In this document: positions 25,365 to 34,971 of the stretch, one piece after another
How positions within the stretch are numbered: the first letter of the stretch is position 1
Layout of the letters: each line of letters opens with the position of its first letter
Source: Caballeronia udeis
Lineage (GTDB): Bacteria; Pseudomonadota; Gammaproteobacteria; Burkholderiales; Burkholderiaceae
Length of the DNA: 64,000 bases
Assembly: GCF_001544555.2 (NCBI RefSeq)
Contig: NZ_FCOK02000021.1
Span: 1-64,000 of the forward strand
Reading direction: 5' to 3'
Translations under genes and position numbers: made by a program
The notes under the pieces: model-generated
The model's database searches: none
Seen by the model: only the letters and a program-made list of their open reading frames with translations
What the model was told of the DNA's origin: nothing

Positions 25365-26621
25365 TCAGCCTTCGTCCGGAATGGCGTTCTGAAGAAAATC
25401 GGCTTTTAGCCAATAGCTTCCGCCGGTCACGATCCGAGTGCCGGCCGCCAAGCCATCGACAACTTCGGTAAAACCGTCGCTGCTCATGCCCGTGCGAACG
25501 AACTGCTTCGTGAAATGGCCAGCACCGGATGGAACGAAGACCGCGGTTTTACCGTCCACATCCTGCAGGGCTTCATCGGGTACCAGCACGGCGTTGCGGC
25601 CAAGCGGCGAGGCAATGTTTGTCGTCGCGAACATGTTGGCGCGCAGCGCACCATCGGTGTTCGGCACGTCGGCTCGTACGGTAACGGTGCCGGTGTTGGG
25701 GTCGACCTGATCGGCAATGTAGGCGACATGCCCCGCAAACTGCTTGCCGGGATATGCATCCACGGTGACGGTGACCGCATCGCCCTCCTTTATTTCGCCT
25801 AGTTCGCGCTCGGGGACGTTGGCTTGCACCCAAACCGTCGAGAGGTCCGCGACCGTGAAGATCTGCAGGGACGTGTCCACGATATCCCCGGGTGCGGCGC
25901 CCACCGTATTGATGACACCATCAAAGGGGGCAACGACTGCGCCCAGCGAATCGCGAGGACTGAGTTGAGTAACGGCGCTGCTTTCGCCGCTCCTCTCGAT
26001 CGATCCGGTCGGCTGGAGCCTTTGCCTCATCCCCTGCCATTTTTGCAGCTCCGCCTGGCGCGAGCGTAACGTGGCCTGCGCGCTCGCCACCGCTGCGCGG
26101 CGACGTTCGAGTTCGCTCTGGGCCATTGCCCCAATGCCGAGCAGTTCGGTGCCGCGTGACAACGCTATCTCGGCTGTGGTGGCCGCAGCCGCCGCATCGG
26201 CGACCGCGGCCTGCGCACCGGCCTCCTGGCTGCGCACGTCGCTGAGATCGAAGTCGTCCAGGATAGCGAGCCGTTGACCCGCCTGCACGTGCTGTCCGAC
26301 GACCACGTCGATTGTTTCGATACGTCCACGTGAAGGAGAACTGACTTGAACCAGACGCTTCGCGTTGAAGCCGACCACGCCCGTGACCTGCGTCGTGCGC
26401 ACCAGAGGCCGGAGCTCGGCTGTGGCAAAGTGCAATTTCATATTGCCCAGCGCCTCGCGCGAAACGTCCACTGCATTTGGCACCGCTGGCGCTGCCTCGG
26501 TGGCAGCGGCCGGTGCCGGATTCGGCGCTGGCGAGGACTGCGCATGATGAACGGCGAGACTGCCCAGAATAGCAAAGCCTGCCGCGCCGATCGATATATA
26601 GAACCGCTTGCGGATCAGCAT
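25365..26621 (-). CDS. RND efflux membrane-fusion protein (CusB/CzcB type)
   Basis: Periplasmic adaptor of 418 residues, first gene of the efflux operon. An N-terminal membrane anchor (about residues 8-25) is followed by an Ala/Pro-rich linker, a lipoyl-like half (VSSPSRGRIETIDVVVGQHV), a coiled-coil hairpin rich in Ala/Gln, and a beta-barrel region with GAVVAPFDGVINTVGAAPGD. No Met-rich or His-rich metal-binding N-terminal extension is visible, unlike some CusB and CzcB proteins. It ends 11 bp before the pump gene. Confidence 0.9.
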   Translation of the reverse strand: MLIRKRFYISIGAAGFAILGSLAVHHAQSSPAPNPAPAAATEAAPAVPNAVDVSREALGNMKLHFATAELRPLVRTTQVTGVVGFNAKRLVQVSSPSRGRIETIDVVVGQHVQAGQRLAILDDFDLSDVRSQEAGAQAAVADAAAAATTAEIALSRGTELLGIGAMAQSELERRRAAVASAQATLRSRQAELQKWQGMRQRLQPTGSIERSGESSAVTQLSPRDSLGAVVAPFDGVINTVGAAPGDIVDTSLQIFTVADLSTVWVQANVPERELGEIKEGDAVTVTVDAYPGKQFAGHVAYIADQVDPNTGTVTVRADVPNTDGALRANMFATTNIASPLGRNAVLVPDEALQDVDGKTAVFVPSGAGHFTKQFVRTGMSSDGFTEVVDGLAAGTRIVTGGSYWLKADFLQNAIPDEG

Positions 26622-26798
26622 GATGCAGCTCCGAATGGTATCCGCCGCGGCATGGTGGGACTCACTGCCTCGCCCACCACGGTTGGACTAACGAACATGC
26701 ACATGGCTGCCGCCTGAATGTTTTGCATTTTCTGTGATCCATCGATTAACGATGCTGAAGGTCTGAACGAAAGTCGTTGCGGTCGACCTTTGAATGCT

Positions 26799-26856
26799 TC
26801 GATTGTTGGATCGCACCCCTGAACGTGGCGTGGCGACAAAATGACATTCCGGTCAT
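26799..26856. repeat. Imperfect ~55-bp repeat, copy A
   Basis: TTGTTGGATCGCACCC followed by AAAATGACATTCCGGTCATC, about 180 bp upstream of the efflux operon's first gene. The AATGAC-N5-GTCAT part is an imperfect inverted repeat that could be a response-regulator site. A related copy lies at 20467-20525. Confidence 0.5.
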
Positions 26857-27027
26857 CAGCCAAGCCGGTTCTTGCACCTGCGCATAAAGCCGCCTTCAGC
26901 TCCGCCCACTCGGAAAAAAGTTCCTAAAAAGACGATGCGATGCGCAACTGATACGATCCGACTCTGTAGCCTATCGGCTGGCCCATGACGGAAACGTGCC
27001 GGCCGGACGACTGTTTTGTCGCGCGCG

Positions 27028-27048
27028 ATTACATGACAAAAATGTAAT
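27028..27048. promoter_or_regulatory. Candidate metal response-regulator operator
   Basis: ATTACAT-GACAAAA-ATGTAAT is a 7-bp inverted repeat in the divergent region between the efflux operon and the response-regulator gene. It stands about 95 bp upstream of that gene, with TTTTGTCGC repeated on either side. The element resembles the CopR/CusR-type box in general form (TGACAA, TTGTCA and TGTAAT half-sites). The rest of 26622-27141 shows no gene. Confidence 0.5.
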
Positions 27049-27141
27049 TTTGTCGCCATTTTTTGCGCCCTTTTGCCAAGCTAAACTGCGGTCGCTTACG
27101 GGTTGATCCCACCGGCTTCCCATCATCAAATTAAACGTCTA

Positions 27142-27813
27142 ATGCGGATACTGATTATCGAGGACGAGCCGAAGATGTCGTCCTATCTTCGAAAAGGGCT
27201 GATGGAAGCAAGCTTCACTGTCGATACTGCCGCTGACGGGAAAGACGGCCTCTTCCTCGCACTGCATGAAGAGTTCGATCTGATCGTGCTCGACGTGATG
27301 CTTCCGGAACTGAGCGGGCTTGAGGTGCTCAAGCGCTTGCGGATGGAGAAGAACACGCCGGTGCTATTGCTCACCGCACGAGACACGGTTGAAGATAAAG
27401 TCGCCGGCTTTGAATTGGGCACAGACGATTACCTGTCCAAGCCTTTTGCTTACGTCGAATTTCTCGCGCGGATTCGCTCGCTCATTCGCCGGGCGCCGCG
27501 TGCAACGCGCGATGTCCTGACCGTAGGGGATCTCGAAGTCGATCTGGTTAGGCGAAGAAGCCGGCGCGCAAACGCTCGCATCGATCTCACCGCGCAGGAG
27601 TTCGCTCTGTTGCAACTCCTTGCCGAGCGGCAGGGCGAGGTACTGACACGAACGTTCGTGACTTCACAGATCTGGGATATGAACTTCGACAGCGACACGA
27701 ATGTAGTCGATGTGGCCGTCAAGCGGCTGCGCGCGAAAATCGACAACAACTTCGAGAAGAAATTGCTGCATACCGTCCGAGGCATGGGTTATGTCCTCGA
27801 GGACCGCTCGTGA
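27142..27813 (+). CDS. Two-component response regulator, heavy-metal type
   Basis: OmpR-family regulator of 223 residues. The receiver domain (about 1-120) has the acidic pair IEDEP, the phospho-acceptor D51 in LIVLDVMLPE, and the conserved lysine in DDYLSKPFAY. The C-terminal winged helix (about 130-223) includes FALLQLLAERQGEVLTR and ends RAKIDNNFEKKLLHTVRGMG, as in CusR/CzcR/IrlR proteins. The ATG at 27142 begins MRILIIEDEP. It is coupled to the kinase gene by a 4-nt overlap and divergent from the efflux operon, which it presumably activates. Confidence 0.93.
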   Translation: MRILIIEDEPKMSSYLRKGLMEASFTVDTAADGKDGLFLALHEEFDLIVLDVMLPELSGLEVLKRLRMEKNTPVLLLTARDTVEDKVAGFELGTDDYLSKPFAYVEFLARIRSLIRRAPRATRDVLTVGDLEVDLVRRRSRRANARIDLTAQEFALLQLLAERQGEVLTRTFVTSQIWDMNFDSDTNVVDVAVKRLRAKIDNNFEKKLLHTVRGMGYVLEDRS

Positions 27814-29204
27814 CTGCCGTGGCCAGGCCCTATTCGCTGCTCAAGCGTCTGACAGTCGCGTTTTCGATTGTCGCCCTGCTGGCGTTCGCGCTGGTGGGCG
27901 GATTCTTGTACAACGCTCTGGCGCTCGAACTTCAACGGCGCGACGACATGGAGATTACTGAAAAACTGGATCAGTTCCTGCAGCAGGCTCGCGACTTCGG
28001 TTCAACGCAAGCGTTGGTTCAACACAGCGTCGTGTTCCACGAAGTTCTGCAGTCGCATCCTGACGTATTTCTCGCCCTCTCCGACAGGCGCGGCGATATG
28101 CTGGTGCAGCATTCCATCACGCCTGCTCGCGAGTTGAACTCTATCGGGCCGGGGCGTCACTATCAACACGCGGCGTATTCATGTAATCCCCCCTCCATCG
28201 GATCCTCTCGCTGCATCTACGCAGACGAAACCTTGCCGTCGGGGGAAGCCATTCGCATCTTGCTGGCGCATGTAGCAACCGAGCGGCACTCGCTGCTCAA
28301 GAGCTACCAGGAAGACGTCTGGCTCGCGATAGCAGCCGGTGCGATCCTGATGGGCGCGCTGGGTTATGCCATAGCGAGTCAGGGCCTTGCGCCCGTCAAG
28401 ACCATTGGCCGCCAGACGTCCAGCATCGAAGCGCACCGCCTGAACGAGCGGCTCGATATAGCCGCCGGTCCGGTCGAACTGCAGGAGATTGCCACATCGG
28501 TCAACCGCATGCTTGATCGTCTGGAGCGGGCGTTTATGCGGCTTTCCCAGTTTTCGTCCGATCTCGCGCACGATATGCGAACGCCGCTGGCGAACGTGAT
28601 CAGTTCGTCGCAGGTTACGCTATCGCGCACGCGGACGACCGAAGACTACGAAATTCTCATCGAGTCCAATATTGAAGAGTGCGAACGCCTTCAGCGCATG
28701 ATCGAGAACATGTTGTTTCTCGCGCGGACCGACAATTCGAAGCAGCACCTGAAGCTTAGCGAAGTTGACAGCCAATTTGAACTCGCCAGACTGACCTCGT
28801 ATTTTCAAGGCATAGCCGAGGGAGCGGGCGTCCACTTCGTCATCAATGGGAACACCAGGATCTTGGCAGACCCGCTGATGTTTCGGCGCGCAGTCAGCAA
28901 CTTGCTGTCGAATGCGCTCGACCATGCCGCCGTGGGCTCCGACGTCGAACTGCGCACGTACCAGTCGGAAGGATACGTAGTCGTCGAGGTCACCAACAAG
29001 GGCCAGCCTATACCACCTGAGCACGTCGAGAAGATCTTCGATCGGTTTTATCGAGTCAATGCATCGAGACAGGGGTCAGCAAAAAACACAGGCCTGGGCC
29101 TCGCGATTGTGAAATCCATCATGGAATCGCATCGGGGCAAAGTCGACGTCATGAGCCGACGCGACAACACGACCTTTGCGTTATATTTTCCAAGCCTCGC
29201 CTGA
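27810..29204 (+). CDS. Heavy-metal sensor histidine kinase (CusS/CzcS type)
   Basis: Membrane sensor kinase of 464 residues. One membrane helix at about 13-35, a periplasmic sensor domain at about 36-168, and a second helix at about 171-191 are followed by a HAMP domain. The phospho-acceptor is H254 in SSDLAHDMRTPLANV. The ATPase domain has NLLSNALDHA and GLGLAIVKSIM. The periplasmic loop contains a histidine and cysteine cluster (around HYQHAAYSC and SSRC), unusual enough to be considered for metal binding. It belongs to the copper/zinc sensor kinase subfamily by overall organisation. Confidence 0.92.
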   Translation: MTAVARPYSLLKRLTVAFSIVALLAFALVGGFLYNALALELQRRDDMEITEKLDQFLQQARDFGSTQALVQHSVVFHEVLQSHPDVFLALSDRRGDMLVQHSITPARELNSIGPGRHYQHAAYSCNPPSIGSSRCIYADETLPSGEAIRILLAHVATERHSLLKSYQEDVWLAIAAGAILMGALGYAIASQGLAPVKTIGRQTSSIEAHRLNERLDIAAGPVELQEIATSVNRMLDRLERAFMRLSQFSSDLAHDMRTPLANVISSSQVTLSRTRTTEDYEILIESNIEECERLQRMIENMLFLARTDNSKQHLKLSEVDSQFELARLTSYFQGIAEGAGVHFVINGNTRILADPLMFRRAVSNLLSNALDHAAVGSDVELRTYQSEGYVVVEVTNKGQPIPPEHVEKIFDRFYRVNASRQGSAKNTGLGLAIVKSIMESHRGKVDVMSRRDNTTFALYFPSLA

Positions 29205-29912
29205 ATCGTGATACGCGCTTCGACGGACAGCACTTCCAAATCGACGACTATCTGCTGCGGCCCGGCAATGCGGCCGCCCGCATCTTGTCGCACAAACCCC
29301 GGGGAGCGCACCGGGACAAGCGAGTGGCGAAAGAGCGCCTTGATCTCCGCCGGCCTTTCCAGCATTTATCACAGCGGCTTCTGCGCAATATCAGTTGGGT
29401 GGTTGTGGTGCCAATCATCCCATCGCCCGCATTGCCGCAACCTATCTATGCAATCCTTCGTCATCCTTTAGGATCGCGACCCTGATTTCAATGGTTCTGT
29501 CGCAATAAGAATGGTGCGCACAGAAATATCGATATAATAAGGAATGCTTATTTGGCTAACGAGTAAAACTGCTCGGCGGGAGGTCGACCGCTGCTGTTTT
29601 GCATCTGCCCTTTCACAATCATGTGCATATCTATGAACGCCTCCCGTTTGCGAAGCAATTTCGCCTGCTTTGACGTACAGGATCGGCTGCGGCAGTATAT
29701 ACGGCCTTACTGCAGCCAATACGGACGCAGTGGGCCCCTATGAAATTCGCTGACTCGCACCTCATTGACCTCACGAGCTGGTAGCTCTTATGCACATTCA
29801 GGTTTAGCGAGTCCCGGTCCAACCTGTCTTGTCATCACATTCGATTGCCAACGCAACCTTTCGACGTACCATCCTGTGTAAAACGTTAAGCCTCTACGCA
29901 GCGCTACACCGT
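29205..29912. other. Spacer without recognised genes
   Basis: About 700 bp after the sensor kinase. It contains an AT-richer patch near 29515-29560 but no convincing ORF, tRNA or repeat. Confidence 0.5.
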
Positions 29913-30324
29913 TCAGGCTGGCTTCGCGCTCACGTAGTTACCGGTTGCCGGATCGCAGAGCATCTCCGGCGTACGCTCCCAAGTGTTAGTTTGAGGATTC
30001 CAACTGTGATAGGCACCGCCGTTCCAGCGTGTGATGGTCTCCATGGTCAATCACCTGGTCGAAGCCGGTCGAATTCGGAAGCGTCGCTAGGTAGGCAACG
30101 ACGTCCGCCTTCGCGGGGTTCTTTCCGAGCACGAAGACGGTACGGCGAAATTTTCCTTCGCCCGCCGTCACCTCTACCGATAGTTTTCCATCAAGGCTCT
30201 TCCCGCCCAAATCAGCCTGCCAGGACTTGTCGTTACTCGAAAAGCTTCCTGCTTCAGAGAACGTCTTTAAATTTCTCCCACGCTTTGTGCTTTCACGCAA
30301 GCCGCTTACATGTGCTTCCCACAC
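29913..30324 (-). pseudogene. Broken gene, two overlapping frames
   Basis: One frame (29986-30324) encodes WEAHVSGLRESTKRGRNLKT through NPAKADVVAYLATLPNSTGFD and then degenerates. A second frame (29913-30044), overlapping it, encodes METITRWNGGAYHSWNPQTN followed by TWERTPEMLCDPATGNYVSA. Both pieces look protein-like in composition and probably came from one gene by an internal deletion with frameshift. I cannot name the parent with certainty; the second piece resembles cell-wall-hydrolase-like Burkholderia proteins. The start is also missing. Confidence 0.45.
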
Positions 30325-30468
30325 GATGGTCCATTTCCACAGGTAGGGGGTGGTACGTCAGTTTCGATTTCGAACACGATTGAAGGGAATTTTGTGGTCT
30401 CGTCAATGTAGAACTTGTCTCCAGTGGCAGGCCGAACCCACTCGCCGATATCGTTTTGAACGACGACT

Positions 30469-30753
30469 TTGGCCGAACTCGCGAAAGCGCTTTATCTGGC
30501 CTGGTATCTTCAGCAGGCGGGGTTCGAAGCCGCTGATCGCGAACTCTATCTTGAGGCAGAACGCATTCTGGACAATGCAGCCAGAAACGCAAGCAAGGAC
30601 ATTTGGTTTATTGAGCCAGCAGAATGTGGCCCTGTCGCCCGAATTCTCGATCTGCACGAGCGGCAGCTCTCATCCGCCCCGGTCCATGCGGTCAGCGAAG
30701 CTCAAGCACGATTGTTACGTTTCGGGATAACCAGCAGGCGCTCGCCATGGTGA
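30469..30753 (+). CDS. Hypothetical protein, probably N-terminally truncated
   Basis: The frame is open from 30460 and uses a TTG at 30469. It encodes about 94 residues: AELAKALYLAWYLQQAGFEA, then ADRELYLEAERILDNAARN and RQLSSAPVHAVSEAQARLLR. The helical, charged composition looks like real protein. The beginning in mid-helix and the lack of a ribosome binding site suggest it is the C-terminal part of a longer gene. It lies in the same decayed stretch as the broken gene before it. Confidence 0.35.
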   Translation: MAELAKALYLAWYLQQAGFEAADRELYLEAERILDNAARNASKDIWFIEPAECGPVARILDLHERQLSSAPVHAVSEAQARLLRFGITSRRSPW

Positions 30754-31230
30754 GCCGACGATGGACATTTCTGTCGTGGTCGATCGTTCATTAGTCCCCT
30801 GACCGCGCAGTTCGGCGCCGGACTGAATTTGGCCAAACGTCGCCCCGTCGAATTGCCGTAGTCGACCCACAACGGTCAATCGACTTTAGCTAAAGCGGCC
30901 ATTCGCGAGCGCGCCTAATCGGCTGCGTGTTATAGGGAGATGCAGCACCGAGACGGAAATAGGCCACGGACCCGGTTAACTGGCGCCCCTGCTCTTCCAG
31001 CAAATGAGAGGCCGCCGCCTCTTCTACCAACGCAGCGTTTTGCCGCGTGTTCTGTGCCAGCTATTGTCCTGCCAAGGCGTTGCGCGTGTGGGCAGATATT
31101 CCAGGCCGCGCACCAGAGCAATTCAAGGTGCGTCGCAATACTGCCGTAAACAACAGAAGATCGGTGGAGAACCCATTTTCCACGCATATGGCTTGTCTTC
31201 GATACACCCTAGTTCTTACCTGGTTACCCC
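30754..31230. other. Spacer without recognised genes
   Basis: About 480 bp upstream of the GGDEF-EAL gene. It should contain that gene's promoter, but I see no clear consensus element or ORF. Confidence 0.5.
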
Positions 31231-33630
31231 ATGGTCCTTTTAAAGCGATTAAAGCACCTTTTGGCGCTTTTCGCGCCAACGTCGCCCGGTGGTAGGCTTG
31301 CCACCGCCGGGCTTGTGGCGGCGCTCGCGTTAATGCCGGCATTGGTGTTCTGGGGTGCTCTGGAAAATTATCACGCAGGAGTTGCGTCTAAAAAGGCCGA
31401 CGACGCGAGCGATGCCTACCAGCAAGCGAGATACAGCGTGGGCGCTGAAGAGTCGCTTGAACGTAAATACCGTCTCGAGCCTGGACAAGAGATTCGGGAC
31501 AGGCACGCGCAGGCGGCCACCGAACTGGTTTCGTGGCTCAGGAAAGCACGCTCTCTTGAGCAGGCTGAAAACATCGTTGCGATCGACGATGTCCTTGCTA
31601 AACACACCACGTACCTGTTGGCCATTGCCCGAATGTTTTCGGCGATTGATGCGAACGACACGGCCCGTGCGAATGCGATAGACGCAGCCGAGGTCGATCC
31701 ATCATTTGATGCCATTGAACACGCGGTTTCCGCAAGCGCAACCCGACAGAGGCTGGAGGCGATTCGCCAGTTGAACCAGCTTGCCGAGACCCAGCAACTG
31801 GTCCTGATCGCAACGCCGCTCATTTTCGCGATCGGACTGGTGCTCGCCGCTTTCTTCGTGAACGTGCTTCGGCGCTTACGCGCGGAAACCGTGATTGCCG
31901 GAGTCTCCGCAACCCGGCGCAGCGAACAGCGGTTCAAGTCACTGGTGCGCCATGCCGCAGATGTGATTTTGATTTGCGATGCATCCGGCAGCATTATCTA
32001 TCGAGCGCCCACGGCGGAGACCGCGTGGTCCTTCAACCGTGAGCATTCCCCCGACGAACTGCTTTCGCGCTGGATTCACCCCGATGACCAAGCAGCCCTC
32101 CATGAGATATGGCAGCAGGTAGGAGCCGTACCAGGCGCATCAAATACGCTGGAATTGCGCAGCCGAGACAGCCAGGATGTGTGGCGAAACGGCGAGTTTA
32201 CCTTGACGAATTTGTCGCAGGAATTCGAGGTGGGCGGTATCGTCGTGAACGTGCACGATGTGACTGAGCGCAAACTCTTCGAACAACAGCTCATGACGCA
32301 GGCCTTTTATGACTCGCTCACGTCGCTACCCAACCGGGCGCTCTTGCTGGATCGCATCGAGCAGGCGCTAGTTCGCGTCGGTAGACGCAACGGCACCGTC
32401 GGTCTGGTGTTCTTTGACATCGATAATTTCAAGAGGGTCAACGACGGCCTTGGCCATCAGTCGGGCGATGCGCTGCTCGTCGCTGTAGCAAAACGTCTGG
32501 CGACATGCGTTCGACCCTCGGACACCGTCGCCCGCCTCGGAGGCGATGAGTTTGTCATTCTGTTGGAGCAGCTAACGAGCGAGCCTGTGGCTGAGGTGAC
32601 TCTGGTCGCACAAAAAATCATCAAGGAGTTCTGCAAGCCCTTCCTGCTAGACGGTAAAGATTACGTCGTTTCTGGCAGTCTCGGTATAGCGCTTGCAGAC
32701 ACCGCTACGAAAGCAACCGATAGCGCCTCTCTTTTACGCAATGCCGACGTCGCGATGTACCGCGCGAAATCAGATGGCAAGGGCCGCTATGCTATTTTTG
32801 ATGCGGACATGCACACAGACATCGTCTCGCGCTTTGAGCTTGAGGTCGACCTGCGCGGCGCCTTGGAACGACAAGAGCTGCGGGTGCACTATCAACCTAT
32901 CGTGCAACTGGAATCCGAGGCGTGCATCGAAGTCGAAGCACTTGTGCGCTGGCAACATCCGACCCGCGGCCTGATCGCCCCACTTGAGTTCATTCCGATC
33001 GCAGAAGAAACCGGGCTCATCATTCCGCTGGGCCTTTGGGTTCTCGAAGAGGCCTGTCGTCACGCCGCTGCATGGCAGTTACTGTATCCCTCGAAGCCTC
33101 CGCTGCAGGTTAGCGTCAACCTCTCGCCTCGGCAGTTTGAACACGCCGACCTGCTCACCGATGTGCAGCGCGCCCTTGAGCAAGCGGGCCTTTCACCGAC
33201 GAGCTTGCGGCTCGAAGTCACCGAGGGCGTCATTATGCGCGACACCGAATCGAGTATCCGTACGCTGCAGAAGCTCAAAAATCTCGGCATCCGGCTGGCG
33301 ATCGATGACTTCGGTACCGGCTATTCATCACTTAGCTATCTCAAGATGCTGCCGCTTGACGTGCTGAAAATTGACCGGTCATTTGTGCGTGGTATTGGAC
33401 AGAACGCTGAAGACGACGCGATCGTCCAGGCGATTATCTCACTCGCAAAATCGCTCGGGCTTGCCGTGACGGCCGAAGGCATCGAATCCACACAGCAGGC
33501 CGAACTTCTGCGGAAATGGTCCTGCGAAAAAGGCCAGGGATTTCTGTTTGCACGCCCGCTAGAAGCTACGAAAATTTCCGCCCTGCTTGGCGCCCCCAAA
33601 GACGCTCTTGTGGGTCGCTCAATCTCGTAA
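31231..33630 (+). CDS. Membrane PAS-GGDEF-EAL cyclic-di-GMP protein
   Basis: A 799-residue protein. Two membrane helices (about 23-43 and 189-213) enclose a helical periplasmic sensor region, followed by a PAS domain (about 231-348), a GGDEF domain and an EAL domain. GGDEF is intact at 437-441, with an RxxD inhibitory site (RPSD, 428-431) five residues before it. The EAL motif is at 569-571, and later DDFGTGYSSLSYL and VLKIDRSFVRG keep the metal-binding and catalytic residues. Both synthesis and breakdown of cyclic-di-GMP are therefore possible. It stands alone; neighbours give no hint of its output. The ATG at 31231 has a weak ribosome binding site. Confidence 0.93.
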   Translation: MVLLKRLKHLLALFAPTSPGGRLATAGLVAALALMPALVFWGALENYHAGVASKKADDASDAYQQARYSVGAEESLERKYRLEPGQEIRDRHAQAATELVSWLRKARSLEQAENIVAIDDVLAKHTTYLLAIARMFSAIDANDTARANAIDAAEVDPSFDAIEHAVSASATRQRLEAIRQLNQLAETQQLVLIATPLIFAIGLVLAAFFVNVLRRLRAETVIAGVSATRRSEQRFKSLVRHAADVILICDASGSIIYRAPTAETAWSFNREHSPDELLSRWIHPDDQAALHEIWQQVGAVPGASNTLELRSRDSQDVWRNGEFTLTNLSQEFEVGGIVVNVHDVTERKLFEQQLMTQAFYDSLTSLPNRALLLDRIEQALVRVGRRNGTVGLVFFDIDNFKRVNDGLGHQSGDALLVAVAKRLATCVRPSDTVARLGGDEFVILLEQLTSEPVAEVTLVAQKIIKEFCKPFLLDGKDYVVSGSLGIALADTATKATDSASLLRNADVAMYRAKSDGKGRYAIFDADMHTDIVSRFELEVDLRGALERQELRVHYQPIVQLESEACIEVEALVRWQHPTRGLIAPLEFIPIAEETGLIIPLGLWVLEEACRHAAAWQLLYPSKPPLQVSVNLSPRQFEHADLLTDVQRALEQAGLSPTSLRLEVTEGVIMRDTESSIRTLQKLKNLGIRLAIDDFGTGYSSLSYLKMLPLDVLKIDRSFVRGIGQNAEDDAIVQAIISLAKSLGLAVTAEGIESTQQAELLRKWSCEKGQGFLFARPLEATKISALLGAPKDALVGRSIS

Positions 33631-34146
33631 AGCCGCGGCACGGATAGTGTTCACGTGGCTGTCAGTTTGGCGCTTTTCTGATTTCGCAAACTGGGGAGGA
33701 CCGTGACAACCGACGACACCGGGCGGTCGCATTCGCGCTTATCTGCCTTCGCATGTAACCGCATCGATGCGAGCACTGAACGGTGCAGGCGCTTGATTCA
33801 TGTTACCCCCTCGAAAATCGAATCGCTGTTCCTCTTGGTCACAATTGGGAAAAGGGATCGAACGTCTCATCATGGCCCGCACTGAGCCCGACGTTGACCG
33901 GCGCTGCTCGACCCTCTCCGGCCGTTGGAGCCAGCGCGACCTGAACGGCGGCTTCCGAGGTCCAGCGGTCATTCGTGCACGCGTGCTGCCCGTCAAGTCA
34001 TCGGCCGCCGGTCGGGTAACCACGAATTTTATCGCTAGCGAGTGGCGGCTTACGCGACGACCATATGATTTGCTCGCTTTCGACCCATCTCCGACACTCG
34101 AGAATCGAAAACTGGATACCGTAGTGCCGCCCCTTTGAGCGACCGC
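33631..34146. other. Spacer without recognised genes
   Basis: About 520 bp. Short open frames on both strands have the composition of shadows, and none shows a ribosome binding site or a known motif. Confidence 0.45.
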
Positions 34147-34587
34147 TTACAGGTGTCGGCACTGTCGTTGGCCCAACGCAGTCTGATCTATGACGCGCGC
34201 CAAAGCGCGTGACGGAACCCATTGGCCTCCCTGTGCAATGAATCGGGAGGTTGCGTCGACGACCGTCTGGTTGCTGTCATCATCGAACACGGCAAAGACA
34301 GGTGCGACGGCCGACTCCACGAGGGCAAATTGCTGCTTTTCGAATCTACTCGGGTCGATGCGGCCTTCGTCATCGAAAGTGAGAATGGAAAACGTGTTCC
34401 GAACGACGCGCACCGGGTTTCTGGCCACAAGCTCGACCACGACGCTGGCCATTCGCGCTCGTTGCCCCGCAAAAACGGGCAGACAGTGGCTTGCCGGATC
34501 TCGCAGCATCCGGTCGAACTTAGTACTTGACAGCCGCCAGAGGGTATCGTCTCGAGCGATCAGAAACGTTCGGCAAGAAAAACCCAT
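34147..34587 (-). CDS. Hypothetical protein, 146 residues
   Basis: It begins MGFSCRTFLIARDDTLWRLS from the ATG at 34587, with AAGGGG about eight bases upstream; the open frame continues to 34827 but lacks sense there. The body contains AGQRARMASVVVELVARNPV and ends ARVIDQTALGQRQCRHL. It looks like a family of Burkholderia hypothetical proteins often found singly in accessory regions, but no function is known to me. No membrane segment or signal peptide is visible. Confidence 0.6.
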   Translation of the reverse strand: MGFSCRTFLIARDDTLWRLSSTKFDRMLRDPASHCLPVFAGQRARMASVVVELVARNPVRVVRNTFSILTFDDEGRIDPSRFEKQQFALVESAVAPVFAVFDDDSNQTVVDATSRFIAQGGQWVPSRALARVIDQTALGQRQCRHL

Positions 34588-34971
34588 GGTTCTGCCCCTT
34601 GCATTAACGGTGATGCTCACCACGCTCGGCAAGATCCCACAACGTGCCTTCCCAGCAGGAGATTCGCCCCTGTACCTTACACCGCGGGCATGACCAGGCT
34701 TCGTGTCGTCTCGGTCGATGTCCGGCTCCGCTAGACCTTTCCTCCACGTGAAGCACGTTGCAGTCATCGCGCTCGTGGAGTCGAAGTCATTCGCGGAGGC
34801 GATCACGGTTGCGTGGAACCACGCCACGGGCTTGGCCGCGCCCCGCTGAGCGCCACACGCGACCTTCTCGTCCAGAAAGTGTCCTGCGTTAATGAATGCA
34901 TGACTAAGGTCGGAATGAGGCGAGTAAGGAACGCCTTGACGCGAGGATGGAAGCGCTTGCCTCTTGACGTC
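34588..34971. other. Spacer without recognised genes
   Basis: About 380 bp between two minus-strand hypothetical genes; no motif or convincing ORF seen. Confidence 0.4.

Noticed and set aside
26615..26863. 82-codon minus-strand frame overlapping the adaptor start
   Set aside because: It crosses the regulatory region and repeat copy A, has no ribosome binding site and no recognisable domain.
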